A program made the position numbers and the translations under genes. A stretch of 64,000 nucleotides of DNA from Chloroflexota bacterium (GTDB taxonomy: Bacteria; Chloroflexota; Anaerolineae; Promineifilales; Promineifilaceae), in the NCBI GenBank assembly GCA_018004935.1, contig JAGNBF010000002.1, positions 62,001-126,000 of the forward strand. Reading direction: 5' to 3'. Of the stretch, positions 20,747-30,070 are shown piece by piece. A model generated the notes under the pieces. That model was not told the origin of the DNA. It did not search any database and saw only the letters and a program-made list of their open reading frames with translations. Positions within the stretch are counted from its first letter, which is position 1; the number at the start of each line of letters is the position of its first letter.

Positions 20747-20897
20747 CCTCCGCTGGTGTTTTGGTTTTCAGCGGTTATAACGAGCGGCTGATTATTTCAG
20801 CCGTTTTTGTAACTATTAAGTCTGTTGTCTGAGCTTGTCGAAGGCAAAACGGGCTTCGATAAGTTCAGCCTTCGAGAGGCTTAGGCGTTACCGTTTT
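20747..20897. repeat. Family A palindrome between two sensor genes
   Basis: Element at about 20810-20890 with outer arms GTAACTATTAAG and CTTAGGCGTTAC and inner GAGCTTGTCGAAGGC and GGGCTTCGATAAGTTCAGCC. A smaller inverted pair, ACGAGCGGCTGA and TCAGCCG, lies at about 20779-20803. Nothing else is seen in the gap. Confidence 0.75.
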
Positions 20898-23333
20898 TTA
20901 GGGTGTTTCCGATTTTGCCTTACCATTGGGCTGTCCTGAGCGTATGCCAATTTGCACGGTAGTACGCCGGGTGCCTAAGGTCTGGCCTAGTTCCTGCGCC
21001 GCAATCTGTAAAACCCGATCAATGGTGGTAGCGCTTTGTATTTTTTGCCCGACATCATTGATGAAAGCGGCTTTTTCGGCCTGTTGTTGGGCCTGAGCGT
21101 ACAAACGAGCATTTTGGATGGCAATGCCCATCTGGTTACCAATAGATTGAATAAGGTCAACATCAGCCAGCCCCAGGCTATTGACAAGGTTATTTTGCAC
21201 ATCGAGAACGCCTAAGACCTGACTGCCCACGCTAATGGGAACAGCGATTTCGGCTTTGGTTTCTGGGAGAAGGGGGTTGGGTAACCAACCGGGTTCTTGG
21301 GTAACATCTGGGATAAGAATGGGGGAGTTGATCGCGGCCGTGCGGCCAACCAGCCCCTGCCCCATCCCAATGCTGTGCCTTTGTGTCAATAACTGCCGCC
21401 CTACATCACCAGTTCCCCCTGCCAGTACCAAATGTTCACGAAGCTCGTCCAGCAAGTAAATATGGGCATGGTAATAGTGAAAAGACGTTTTCAATTGTTC
21501 TACCACCTCAACCACCAGTTGCTGGGGATCCAAAATGGTAGAGAGGCGGCGACTGATATTGGTACTCATTTCCAATGCCTGAGTACGTTCCTGTACGCGA
21601 TGTTCCAACATTTCCACCAATTCACTTACCTGAGCGGTCATGGTGTTAAACGTTGTAGCCAGCGTGCCAATTTCGTCTTCTGTTTCCACCAAAGCCTGAA
21701 CCTGAAGATCCCCCCCGGCCACTTTCCCCGCCACAGTCGTGAGGCGAACGATGGGAGCCGTGAGAAGTTCAGCCACGAAAATAGCGCTTATGGCCACAAA
21801 CAAGGCAATGAGCAAAGAAATAATGATTATTTCGCGTGTTTGGGCTTGAATGGGGGCAAGATAAGTCGGTTGAGAAATGGCAAAAGCTACCTTCCAGGGG
21901 CGTAGCGTCAGTGGGGCCACAGCAATCGTATCCAGGTGGTCTTCATCAGGATGAATTTCGGCGTCAAAAACTGGCGTTGTTTCGGCATTGGCTAAACCCT
22001 CGGCAAAGGAGGGAAAATCTGTCGCCAGAGTATCCAGGGGACGATTGGGCAAGAGGCGTTGTGCCTGTAAAGCCGCTACCAGGTCTGGTTCTAACGGAAC
22101 CACTGATTGCATAATCAAATTAGAATTAAACCCATCGGCCAGGCGAATTCCATTATTATCTAACAAGATAGCGCCAGATGTTTCGCCGAGTAAGTCCGTA
22201 TTCTGATGTATCATTTGTTGAATGACACCCGCGTTAAAACTAACACGCAGAACTCCGATGGGGTCGCCGCTAGAATTACGGACAGGGGCACTGAAATAAA
22301 GGCTTGCCCCTCCTTCAGTTAATGATTGTTCAATCGAAGAAACGTAAGGTACCCCAGTGTGGAGTGGCTCCAGAAAATAGCTCAGGCTGGCGGCATCTAA
22401 GTTTTGTTCTGGGAAAAAGGTATCTACCACATGAATGCCGTTTATATCGAGAAGGGCGTAAGAGAGGATATAATCGGGGTTTTTGCGGCTTAATTGGAGC
22501 AGTAATCGTCGTACGCGGGTTTCCTCGGCAGAGTTGGGACGTTGTGCGGTAGGGAGTTGGAGATAGCTGACAAAGTCAGGGAAACCGGCTTCGATGCGCA
22601 CGGCATTTAAGTTGTTATCAATGAATGTATCGAGACTGAGCGCTGTTTGGATCGCGGCCGCAAGCAATGATTGATTAGCACTTTCTATCAGCGCAGTACG
22701 GGAACGTTGCACGGCAAAACCGGCCACCAAACTCACCGAAAGAAAGGCCACCAGGAGAAAGCTGAGTAGAAGTTTGTTGCGTAGCGGAAGAGTAGAAAAT
22801 TGGCGTATCACCAAAATGGCGTATACCACCAAAATGACCCCAGCAATCGTAAAAGTGATGTTTTGTAAGGATGGAATGACATACTGGAAAGGGAAAGCCA
22901 GAAAATCCATTAGACCCATCACAATCGCCACAACAGCTACCACCAAAATGGGCCGGAAGCTTATCTGTGAAGGCAAATGTTGGGTGGAAATCTGCAAAAT
23001 CACCACAAAGGTAGCCGCTCCTAAAGCCAGACCAATCCCCGCGACGACTACCGAAACTGTGAACGCGGCCGCGACATTGGCATAGATTATCAGGGCAATG
23101 CCCCGTGTCACATCCCCTTGCCGACATAATCGAACACTGACCCAGGCCGCGGCCGCAAACCCCAACAAACTAAATAAGGAAATATAAATCTGCCAGGCAT
23201 TGGCTCGTAGCGCCAAAACCAGATAGACCGGCAACGTCGCAGACGCCGCAACGGCTAATACCAGACTTGTGCGAAAAGCCTTTTGCGCTTGTCGCGAATG
23301 AGTAGTCAGTGTATTAACAGCATTTGTGCTCAT
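20898..23333 (-). CDS. Membrane dCache-HAMP-GAF sensor without kinase
   Basis: 811 residues from ATG 23333 (weak upstream GGGAA). Six membrane helices (about 20-185), a helix (about 188-210), an extracellular dCache-like domain (about 215-500, 'PYVSSIEQSLTEGGASLYFS'), a helix (about 505-530), HAMP (about 530-585, 'VAGGDLQVQALVETEDEIG') and a coiled coil ('LEHRVQERTQAL'). One GAF domain (about 605-755, 'YYHAHIYLLDELREH') and the shared terminal motif ('INDVGQKIQSATTIDRVLQ', about 765-800) complete the protein. It is a shorter paralogue of the neighbouring sensors. Output partner unknown. Confidence 0.9.
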   Translation of the reverse strand: MSTNAVNTLTTHSRQAQKAFRTSLVLAVAASATLPVYLVLALRANAWQIYISLFSLLGFAAAAWVSVRLCRQGDVTRGIALIIYANVAAAFTVSVVVAGIGLALGAATFVVILQISTQHLPSQISFRPILVVAVVAIVMGLMDFLAFPFQYVIPSLQNITFTIAGVILVVYAILVIRQFSTLPLRNKLLLSFLLVAFLSVSLVAGFAVQRSRTALIESANQSLLAAAIQTALSLDTFIDNNLNAVRIEAGFPDFVSYLQLPTAQRPNSAEETRVRRLLLQLSRKNPDYILSYALLDINGIHVVDTFFPEQNLDAASLSYFLEPLHTGVPYVSSIEQSLTEGGASLYFSAPVRNSSGDPIGVLRVSFNAGVIQQMIHQNTDLLGETSGAILLDNNGIRLADGFNSNLIMQSVVPLEPDLVAALQAQRLLPNRPLDTLATDFPSFAEGLANAETTPVFDAEIHPDEDHLDTIAVAPLTLRPWKVAFAISQPTYLAPIQAQTREIIIISLLIALFVAISAIFVAELLTAPIVRLTTVAGKVAGGDLQVQALVETEDEIGTLATTFNTMTAQVSELVEMLEHRVQERTQALEMSTNISRRLSTILDPQQLVVEVVEQLKTSFHYYHAHIYLLDELREHLVLAGGTGDVGRQLLTQRHSIGMGQGLVGRTAAINSPILIPDVTQEPGWLPNPLLPETKAEIAVPISVGSQVLGVLDVQNNLVNSLGLADVDLIQSIGNQMGIAIQNARLYAQAQQQAEKAAFINDVGQKIQSATTIDRVLQIAAQELGQTLGTRRTTVQIGIRSGQPNGKAKSETP

Positions 23334-23396
23334 AAGCTATTCCCAAACCAGCGGAAAGAGTACGGGGGCAAAAAACTCCGTCTTACCCTGTCCTTT

Positions 23397-25892
23397 TCAT
23401 TCCTCAATCAGTGGGGTTTCCCGATGTCCATTACTCTGCAAACGCACCGTTGTCTGCGGTGCCCCGGTCAACCGGCCCAACTCCCGCACCGCCACCTGCA
23501 AGGCCCCTTCAATCGTAGTTTCATTTTGAATTTGGGCTTTGACTTGTGTCACTTGGGCCAGCCGTTCGACTCTCTGATGTGCGTCTTGAAGCAGGCGGGC
23601 ATTTTGTAAAGCAATAGCCACCTGATTAGCAATGGAAAGCAAAAGGTCAGCATCTTGCTGTTGTAAGCCATTGACAACATTGTGCTGAATGTCCAAAACA
23701 CCAATAACTTCTTCGCCAATAGCAATCGGTACGGCAACTTCGGCTTTGGTTTCAGGTAGAAGGGGATTTGCCAACCAGCCCGGTTCATTCTCAACATTAG
23801 GGGCAATAATCGGTAAATTCGTCGCGGCCGCACGGCCTACCAACCCCTGCCCTATCGCAATCTTATGCCCACTGGCCAGCATCGTTTCCCCCGCCTGACC
23901 CGTGCCACCCACCATCAACAATTGCTTTTTTGTCTTATCAAACAAATACATGTGGGCATGATAATAGTCAAACCCCAGTCGCACCTGTTGCACCGTTTCT
24001 GCCACCAGATGCTGACTATCCAAAATAGTGGAAAGCCGACGCCCCACTTCTGTACTAATATTCAAAGCACGGGTACGGTCTACCACGCGCTGTTCCAAAT
24101 TAGCAATGGCATCCCGAAGTTGTTGCGTCATCGTATTAAACTCAGCCGAAAGCACACCAATCTCATCACGGCTACTCACCGTGACCTGTGCCTGCAAATC
24201 ACCCCTGGTTATGCGTGCGGCCGCTTCCGTTAATTGAATAATAGGCGCCGTCAAAACACGACCCACATAAGTAGCGGCTACCCCACCAATAATCACCGCA
24301 CCCACACCCAACAAAATATTTGTTCGTTGTTGGGCAGTTACAGGCGCATTTGCTACCAACTCCGGTTCCGCCGAAACAACATACCATTGCAGATCTCCCA
24401 CAAAATTCTCACCGGAAAGGGTAGATACCGGATAACGAGTCACCAAACTAGAAATATTTTCATAATCAAGCACCACGACCGTTTCATTTTGCGGCAACAA
24501 TTCAACTAATCTGTCAGGCGGAATAGTTGCTACTTGAAACGAAATTTCATTTTCCACAACCCGCAAAGAGGTACCATCGGCAAAATACAAATCCAGTTTC
24601 CCTTCATCACCCAAATCCACCGCGCCCAGAAAATCCACCAAAGCATCAAGTCGGTAGGTAGTACGCAAAACACCGACAAATTCTTTCACTTCCCCTGACT
24701 CTGGATTACTAAATACAGGGACAGCAATCGCCAAACCCAAAACATTGCTACTCTGATCGAAATCTGGGGTATCCACAAAAACGCCCCCAAAACCACTGTT
24801 ATAAACTTCTTCCCACCATACCTCATCCCCTTGATAATAATCAGAAGTACGACCCGTGGCGGCTACCAAAGCACCATAACGATCCGTTACAAAAACTTCC
24901 GCATTCTCGGGAAAAGCCCCAATATATTTCTGCAATTCATCTGCCACGACATTATTCAAATAGCGTTGTATCAGCGGATCCTCATCACGAGCATAAATCC
25001 AACTGCTATCTTTTTCTATGTTTAACTGAATAATGTCGGCTTCACTACCGGCATAAGCGTCCGTCTGCGCTTCCGCGGCATTTTGAAGCAGGACATTAAA
25101 GGACAATGCCTGCAATGTATTAACCTGCCGGGCCAACAATTCTCCCAGCGCCAGGGCTTGCGTCTGAGTCAAAACATGTAATCGTTCCCGTGCCTGTTCT
25201 TCAATCGTCTGACGGATCACTGCCCCCACCGCATATGTGGTAATACCCACAATGAGCATGGTCAAAAACAAGGTAGTGCCTACTAATTTAGCCTGAAGGG
25301 AAAATTCCTGAAAATCGCGCAAGATGATAGCTACGAGAAGAACAGCCGCCAGTGCAACCAGTACGTACGCGGCCGCGCGATTTTGCACCGAAAGAATAGG
25401 ACGCGGCTCAGGCCAATACAAATCCACGAATGTCAACAATAATGTCATAGCCGCAACCGCCCCCATCATATAACTCATATAACGCTGGGGAACCGTCTGG
25501 GTAATAAGAATCACCCCAATAATGGCCGTAATAATCGTCGCTACCCGCCCCAACTCTTCCTGATTAGCAGTGAAACGGAGCGACACCCACCACAACCCCA
25601 CCATTACCACCACCGAAGCCACAAACATTTGTCCTGCTTTCGATAAAAACCGCTCGGGCAACCATTGGCGTGACAACAAAAAACCAATGACTCCCACCAC
25701 CAACAGCAACCGGGTGGTTGGATAACCAGTCCAAACAAAAACCCCAGTACCTAAATAGCTAGAAAACCCGGCCACTAGCTGGGTTAATACAGTAAGACCA
25801 AAAATCGCTTGAAAAAGGCGATTAACACGATGGTGGCGTCGTTCCTCTTTCCTTACCTCAATATCAGAAAAGATTGGCTTACGTTTTTCCAT
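23397..25892 (-). CDS. Membrane dCache-HAMP-GAF sensor without kinase, first gene of the block
   Basis: 831 residues from ATG 25892. The frame is open to a GTG at 25997, but the extra 35 residues look unstructured and lack a ribosome site, so I chose the ATG directly before 'MEKRKPIFSD'. Six membrane helices (about 25-185), a helix (about 198-222), an extracellular dCache domain (about 230-510), a helix (about 520-545), HAMP ('LTAPIIQLTEAAARITRGDL'), a coiled coil, one GAF (about 620-770, 'YYHAHMYLFDKTKKQ') and the terminal motif ('QVKAQIQNETTIEGALQ'). As the first gene transcribed leftward from the 1.2-kb divergent region it is the likely promoter-proximal gene of the sensor block. Start uncertain, family clear. 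Confidence 0.88.
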   Translation of the reverse strand: MEKRKPIFSDIEVRKEERRHHRVNRLFQAIFGLTVLTQLVAGFSSYLGTGVFVWTGYPTTRLLLVVGVIGFLLSRQWLPERFLSKAGQMFVASVVVMVGLWWVSLRFTANQEELGRVATIITAIIGVILITQTVPQRYMSYMMGAVAAMTLLLTFVDLYWPEPRPILSVQNRAAAYVLVALAAVLLVAIILRDFQEFSLQAKLVGTTLFLTMLIVGITTYAVGAVIRQTIEEQARERLHVLTQTQALALGELLARQVNTLQALSFNVLLQNAAEAQTDAYAGSEADIIQLNIEKDSSWIYARDEDPLIQRYLNNVVADELQKYIGAFPENAEVFVTDRYGALVAATGRTSDYYQGDEVWWEEVYNSGFGGVFVDTPDFDQSSNVLGLAIAVPVFSNPESGEVKEFVGVLRTTYRLDALVDFLGAVDLGDEGKLDLYFADGTSLRVVENEISFQVATIPPDRLVELLPQNETVVVLDYENISSLVTRYPVSTLSGENFVGDLQWYVVSAEPELVANAPVTAQQRTNILLGVGAVIIGGVAATYVGRVLTAPIIQLTEAAARITRGDLQAQVTVSSRDEIGVLSAEFNTMTQQLRDAIANLEQRVVDRTRALNISTEVGRRLSTILDSQHLVAETVQQVRLGFDYYHAHMYLFDKTKKQLLMVGGTGQAGETMLASGHKIAIGQGLVGRAAATNLPIIAPNVENEPGWLANPLLPETKAEVAVPIAIGEEVIGVLDIQHNVVNGLQQQDADLLLSIANQVAIALQNARLLQDAHQRVERLAQVTQVKAQIQNETTIEGALQVAVRELGRLTGAPQTTVRLQSNGHRETPLIEE

Positions 25893-26479
25893 ATGGATTC
25901 TTTGCCTATTGGTAGCGTCTATTCCAGAAAGCGCTTCTACATTTGCCGTAGTTAAGCTTCTAACTAGACCGTTATGGGGACCGCATACTGTATTCACCGA
26001 CTAATCAAGCATAAAACATCGGGGTCTTCGGGATTTCGTGGGGTACGGGCAACCCTTGTAGTTGCCCACACTGAGCAGGCACAAAGCCAGCCCGTACATC
26101 TGGTGTCAACCCCCTGAATTCCCCAACAGCCAAACATCGGCAACAATACAGGGATTGCTTGCGACAGGCGCAGGTTATGCCCAGATAGATACACACTGGG
26201 AAATTTCTGCGGGAATTCATCACCGTACAGCTAAACATACCCTGACAAAAACCTGATATTTTGCCCGGCAACGGTTGAAGTCGTGATTTGTTCTAAACGG
26301 GTATATTGGGGCACATAGAGGTATGACCAAAGTCCAGTATACCACTTAACACCTTGATCTTAACATAGTTTACTGATCAAAACGTGAAGAAAGCGTTACC
26401 AGACAGTCAATTTGTTGGGAAAATAGTACCCTGTTGACCTGTAGTATACAAGAGCGATGGTACTAAGGAACTGTCTAAG

Positions 26480-26566
26480 TAATCGTTCGTATTTAACTTA
26501 GCGATTTGCTGTAGCCGGTCTCCTGACCGCGCCACCTAACTTATTTCCGAACGATTACTAAGTGAC
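26480..26566. repeat. Family E palindromic element with variant ends
   Basis: Ends TAAGTAATCGTTCG and CGAACGATTACTA form perfect inverted repeats that differ from the TTAGGGTTCGCTC ends of the copy at 12399. The core TTTGCTGTAGCCGGTCTCCT-GACCGCGCCAC is nearly identical. So the core is conserved while the arms differ but stay self-complementary. Confidence 0.8.
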
Positions 26567-26703
26567 TGGAGTTTCGAGCGAGAGGAGAGAGCAAGAGGAA
26601 ATTACTCTGGAAAACCCTCTAGCTCTGGCTCTGAACTCTAAACTCAAGAAGTGAACATCTAAAAATAACTTCCCGATTTAGACCTGACAAGTTTCCGAAA
26701 ACC

Positions 26704-26950
26704 GTAAGCGTTTAGTCATAACTATTCATCCGCCAGACCCGCCCGGTCGTAATGCGTTTTGAAAATCAAAATCGGTATAAACAGTACACCCCACAGGAAG
26801 GTACACGCCCTTTTTTACCGGTTTTGATGGTAAAAACTGATAACGACCGGGCTATGGTTACAAAGGCCGCTGGCCTGGGCTTTTAGCCCGCAAAGCTCCG
26901 TAGGTTTAGCCCGGCGGTTTGACCGCTGGGCGGGGTAACTGAACGCTTAC
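26704..26950. mobile_element. MITE-like element (247 bp) inserted in a family D palindrome
   Basis: Terminal inverted repeats GTAAGCGTTTAGT (left) and its near complement ACTGAACGCTTAC (right). The 9 bases CCGAAAACC occur directly on both sides (26695-26703 and 26951-26959). Removing the element and one copy restores the ordinary family D palindrome (AGACCTGACARGTTTCCG / AAAACCTGTCAGGTCT) seen intact at 32.8 and 42.7 kb. No open frame long enough for a transposase is inside, so it would need a transposase supplied from elsewhere. A shortened copy in opposite orientation lies at 59565-59696. Confidence 0.8.
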
Positions 26951-27064
26951 CCGAAAACCTGTCAGGTCTTCCACAAAACATGGATATACTCAACGAATGA
27001 GTAATTCTTTTCCCACCTGCAACATTATGTTAAAATGCCCCCAAACTGGTTCAGGAAGGTGCAG

Positions 27065-28867
27065 ATGACCAGCAAACGTAATTTTCTAGCGCAACATCCT
27101 TTATTCTCAGAGCTATACGAAGACGAATTAACTGTTCTGGCGGCCATCACGGAAGAGCGTGAGTACCCGGAAGGGGCGGTTGTCGCGTACCAACGGGATG
27201 TCGCCGATGGCCTCTATCTGGTGCGGTCGGGTCATCTATTGGCCCTTTCCGTCACTCAAGTGGGCGAAGTTGCCTCTCAAGATAAAAAACATTATATGGC
27301 CGGACAGTTTTTTGATGATGCCTGGCTTTTTGCCCCTGGTATTCATCCGGCCACGGTTAAAGCTGTCAAACCAAGTCGCGTATTGACCATTAAAGGGGAT
27401 AATTTTCTCAAATTTGTGGAAAAACATCATATTCCGGTGGAATACCTGGGCCTTACTCCTCAGGCCCAGGAAGCGGCCCTCCGGAGCCGCCTGGCCCTCC
27501 CCAAACGGCAGTATGCCCCCCTGCAATTACAACCCGATGAACTGGTAGAATGGCAGGCACGGCGTAGTCCTTATATTTTGCTCTTACGGGGTATTTTTCC
27601 GGCTGTTCTCATGTTTGTTGTCCCCTTATTACTGTTTTACTTGTTTGTCTCTTTCATTCCCACCGCGAGTACACTCCTACTTATTCTGGTAACGGCCATT
27701 CCGGCACTGATTGGAGCGGCTATTATGGGTTTCCATATTTTGGATTGGTCTAATGACTATTTCTTAGTTACCAATCGCTACTTGATCCATGCCGAATTTA
27801 ATCTACGTACCTTTAGTACAGCAGTAGATAAAGTACCGATTGACCGGGTGCAGAGTGTAGAAATTGAAAAACCTTCTTTTTTGATGAACCTCTTTGATGT
27901 GGGATCAGCCAAAATAACCACCGGTGCCCAAAACAAAACACTTCGTTTTGATTTCATTGATAACCCGCAAGAAATTCAGGACACCTTGAACCGGATGCAA
28001 CAACGGGGCAAAGCGTTAGATTTTGGCCGGGAGCAAGCCTCTATGCGGGAGTCTGTGGAAGGATATTTTGCCCTTCCCCCCGCTTATAAGAAGGTGGAAG
28101 AACCTAAACCAACAAGAGACGAAGAGGAAGAACTGCCCCTGGGTCAACGGTTGTGGCAAAGCATCCAAAAAGAAACCCGCCAGCGGTTGAGTCTGCGCCA
28201 TGAAGTAGGTAATCTCATCATTTACCGAAAACATCCTTTGGTGTTGTTGAATGCGCTGAAATGGCCTTTTGTAGGATTTGTGTTGCTTATTGTTTTCAAT
28301 ATATTGGCGAATCAATTTGCATTAGCCCAGACTATTTCCTGGTTGTGGTTATTGGAAGGGCCAGCCTTTCTGGTTATTCTGTTTTGGTCTATCTGGCAGT
28401 TTTTAGACTGGGATAATGATTTGTACCAGCTTTCAGATCGGTATGTAGTAGACATTGATCGTCTGCCCTTTGGCTTCTCGGAAAGTCGCAAACAGGCTGA
28501 TTTAGGCAATGTGCAGAATGTAAGTGCAACTCGCCCTTCATTTCTGGCGACGTTGTTCAATTATGGAAATGTGAAGATTGAGACCGCTGGCGCGGCCGCG
28601 AACATCATCTTCGAAAATGTCCATAACCCCAACAAAATCCAAAATGAAATCTTTGGCCGCCGCGATGCCTTCCAGCGGTTACAGGCCAATAATGCGCGTA
28701 AACAACAGCGCCGTGAGTATGGCTTGCTCCTGGATGTCTACAAACAAGCCCTGGAACAAGATCGTATCCCCCAACGCACACCCATCGGTGATATGCAAGA
28801 ATATCTGGATGATGACCCTCAAGATGAATCATCTCTGCTTAATGGATATAATAATCAACCAACTTGA
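27065..28867 (+). CDS. Cyclic-nucleotide-binding domain fused to two membrane PH-domain modules
   Basis: 600 residues from ATG 27065, preceded by AGGAAGGTG; the upstream ATG at 27035 has no ribosome site. Residues about 8-125 match a Crp-type cyclic-nucleotide-binding domain ('YPEGAVVAYQRDVADGLYLV'). Two similar modules follow, each a pair of membrane helices plus a bacterial PH (bPH2) domain: helices about 175-235 with 'WSNDYFLVTNRYLIHAEF', and helices about 405-455 with 'DWDNDLYQLSDRYVVDID'. The C-terminal tail is charged and probably coiled. No helix-turn-helix is visible, so it is likely a membrane protein rather than a transcription factor. Function unknown. Rightward start of the middle gene block. 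Confidence 0.8.
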   Translation: MTSKRNFLAQHPLFSELYEDELTVLAAITEEREYPEGAVVAYQRDVADGLYLVRSGHLLALSVTQVGEVASQDKKHYMAGQFFDDAWLFAPGIHPATVKAVKPSRVLTIKGDNFLKFVEKHHIPVEYLGLTPQAQEAALRSRLALPKRQYAPLQLQPDELVEWQARRSPYILLLRGIFPAVLMFVVPLLLFYLFVSFIPTASTLLLILVTAIPALIGAAIMGFHILDWSNDYFLVTNRYLIHAEFNLRTFSTAVDKVPIDRVQSVEIEKPSFLMNLFDVGSAKITTGAQNKTLRFDFIDNPQEIQDTLNRMQQRGKALDFGREQASMRESVEGYFALPPAYKKVEEPKPTRDEEEELPLGQRLWQSIQKETRQRLSLRHEVGNLIIYRKHPLVLLNALKWPFVGFVLLIVFNILANQFALAQTISWLWLLEGPAFLVILFWSIWQFLDWDNDLYQLSDRYVVDIDRLPFGFSESRKQADLGNVQNVSATRPSFLATLFNYGNVKIETAGAAANIIFENVHNPNKIQNEIFGRRDAFQRLQANNARKQQRREYGLLLDVYKQALEQDRIPQRTPIGDMQEYLDDDPQDESSLLNGYNNQPT

Positions 28868-28928
28868 AAATTGATTCGCGTTTCGTGTTGCGTGTTAAGC
28901 AAGGCGAAACACGTAATACGGTGGAATA

Positions 28929-29519
28929 ATGCCCAAGTTAGATGTTTTAACCCCCAAAGACCCCATTCTGCGTCGCAAAGCACGCCCTGTTATTCGCTTT
29001 GACTCAGAATTACAATCCCTGATTGATAACATGATTGAAACGATGCGTGAGGCCAAAGGTGTGGGTCTCGCCGCGCCACAAATAGGCCAACCCCTACGCC
29101 TGGCCGTCATCGAAACACCGCCCGATATAGATGAAGACGGTAAAGATATTGAAGGCACGCAAGAACTGTTTGTTATCATCAATCCGGAAATCACCTGGAA
29201 ATCATCTAAAATGATCCAGGGTATTGAAGGTTGCCTCTCGATTCCGGGTTGGGTGGGGGAAGTGGAACGCCATGAGGCGGTACGGGTGAAAGGATTGGAC
29301 AGACGCGGCCGCAAAGTCAGCTACCGCCTCACCGATTACACCGCCCGTATCTTCCAACACGAAGTAGATCACCTGGAAGGTGTTCTCTATATTGACCGCC
29401 TTACTGGCCCCAACCGCTTCTGGACTGAAAAAGAGTATGAAGAGATGGTCAAGAAACAAGACGAAGAACGGGAAAAGCGGGAAAAAGAAAAAGAAGTCGC
29501 TCCGATGATGGGGAATTGA
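28929..29519 (+). CDS. def: Peptide deformylase
   Basis: 196 residues. It removes the formyl group from the N-terminal methionine of new proteins, using a metal ion in the cytoplasm. All three family motifs are present: GVGLAAPQIG (44-53), EGCLS (100-104, metal-ligand Cys102) and HEVDHLEG (144-151, metal-ligand histidines and catalytic Glu). The length is typical of bacterial enzymes, with a charged Lys/Glu-rich C-terminal tail of about 25 residues. The start ATG has only a weak GGTGG before it. It sits ahead of gatC and gatA, forming a short protein-synthesis group. An insertion of acidic residues at about 65-77 is mild and does not touch the active site. Confidence 0.95.
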   Translation: MPKLDVLTPKDPILRRKARPVIRFDSELQSLIDNMIETMREAKGVGLAAPQIGQPLRLAVIETPPDIDEDGKDIEGTQELFVIINPEITWKSSKMIQGIEGCLSIPGWVGEVERHEAVRVKGLDRRGRKVSYRLTDYTARIFQHEVDHLEGVLYIDRLTGPNRFWTEKEYEEMVKKQDEEREKREKEKEVAPMMGN

Positions 29520-29521
29520 GG

Positions 29522-29602
29522 CAGTGGACAGTGAACAGTGGACAGTGAACAGTAAACAGTAAACAGTGAACAGTAAACAGTAAACAGTAAACAGTGGACA
29601 GT
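29522..29602. repeat. Tandem 7-bp repeat (CAGTRRA)
   Basis: Eleven consecutive 7-bp units of CAGTGGA, CAGTGAA or CAGTAAA plus a partial twelfth, directly after the deformylase stop codon. It is followed by AT-rich short repeats (ATTAACAATTAACCATTAAC, about 29653-29680) resembling parts of 31595-31615 and 47872-47945. The unit is too short and has no spacers, so it is not a CRISPR array. Confidence 0.9.
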
Positions 29603-29709
29603 CATTCGTTCCAGTTCACGATTCACCAGGCACAATTCCCTTTCATTAGTCATTGACAATTAACAATTAACCATTAACCATTAAGAGTTCCTAAAGCTCC
29701 CCTCCGCCT

Positions 29710-30000
29710 ATGCTCACCCTCAACGAAGTCGAAAAAATCGCTCATCTGGCCCGGTTAGAACTGACCGAGGCCGAAAAACAGCAATTCCAGCAACAGTTGT
29801 CGGCGGTGTTGGATTACATGGCGATGTTGCGGGAACCGGACACGCGTGACGTTCCCCCCACCGCCCATGCCGTCCCCCAGCACAATGTCTGGCGCGAAGA
29901 TGTTATTCAACCCTCTTTGCCGACAGAAGATGTGTTCTTTAACGCCGCCCAGCACCAAAATCAACAATTCAAGATTCAATCGGTGTTGGGAGACGAGTAA
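29710..30000 (+). CDS. gatC: Asp-tRNA(Asn)/Glu-tRNA(Gln) amidotransferase subunit C
   Basis: 96 residues, the usual size for GatC. It is the small subunit that wraps around GatA and stabilises the GatCAB complex, which converts mischarged Glu-tRNA(Gln) or Asp-tRNA(Asn) to the correct amide form. The family pattern 'EVEKIAHLARLELTEAE' is at the N-terminus and 'LDYMAML' and 'REDVIQPSL' follow. gatA starts 70 bp downstream. No clear Shine-Dalgarno sequence precedes the ATG. Confidence 0.93.
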   Translation: MLTLNEVEKIAHLARLELTEAEKQQFQQQLSAVLDYMAMLREPDTRDVPPTAHAVPQHNVWREDVIQPSLPTEDVFFNAAQHQNQQFKIQSVLGDE

Positions 30001-30070
30001 TTGTTAGCTCAAACGTGGTGTGTGGGGCGTGGAACGAAACACGCGACACGCACCATGCCACACGTTGCCC

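Larger units (their letters stand above)
25893..27064. other. Divergent 1.2-kb non-coding region with stacked repeats
   Basis: It separates the leftward sensor block from rightward genes, so promoters for both must lie here; I could not identify a convincing one. Contents in order: a family C element (about 26027-26115, GGGGTACGGGCAACCCTTGT and GGCACAAAGCCAGCCCGTAC arms), a stretch without obvious structure (26116-26479), a family E element (about 26480-26566), an A/G-rich stretch (26570-26655) and a family D palindrome split by a MITE-like insertion (26676-26971). Short open frames in it fall within repeats and have no recognisable products. Confidence 0.7.

Noticed and set aside
26005-26271. 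Short open frames in the divergent region
   Set aside because: They lie in a family C repeat and neighbouring repeat-like sequence; no recognisable product.
29522-29602. CRISPR-like array
   Set aside because: Period is 7 bp with no spacers and there are no cas genes.
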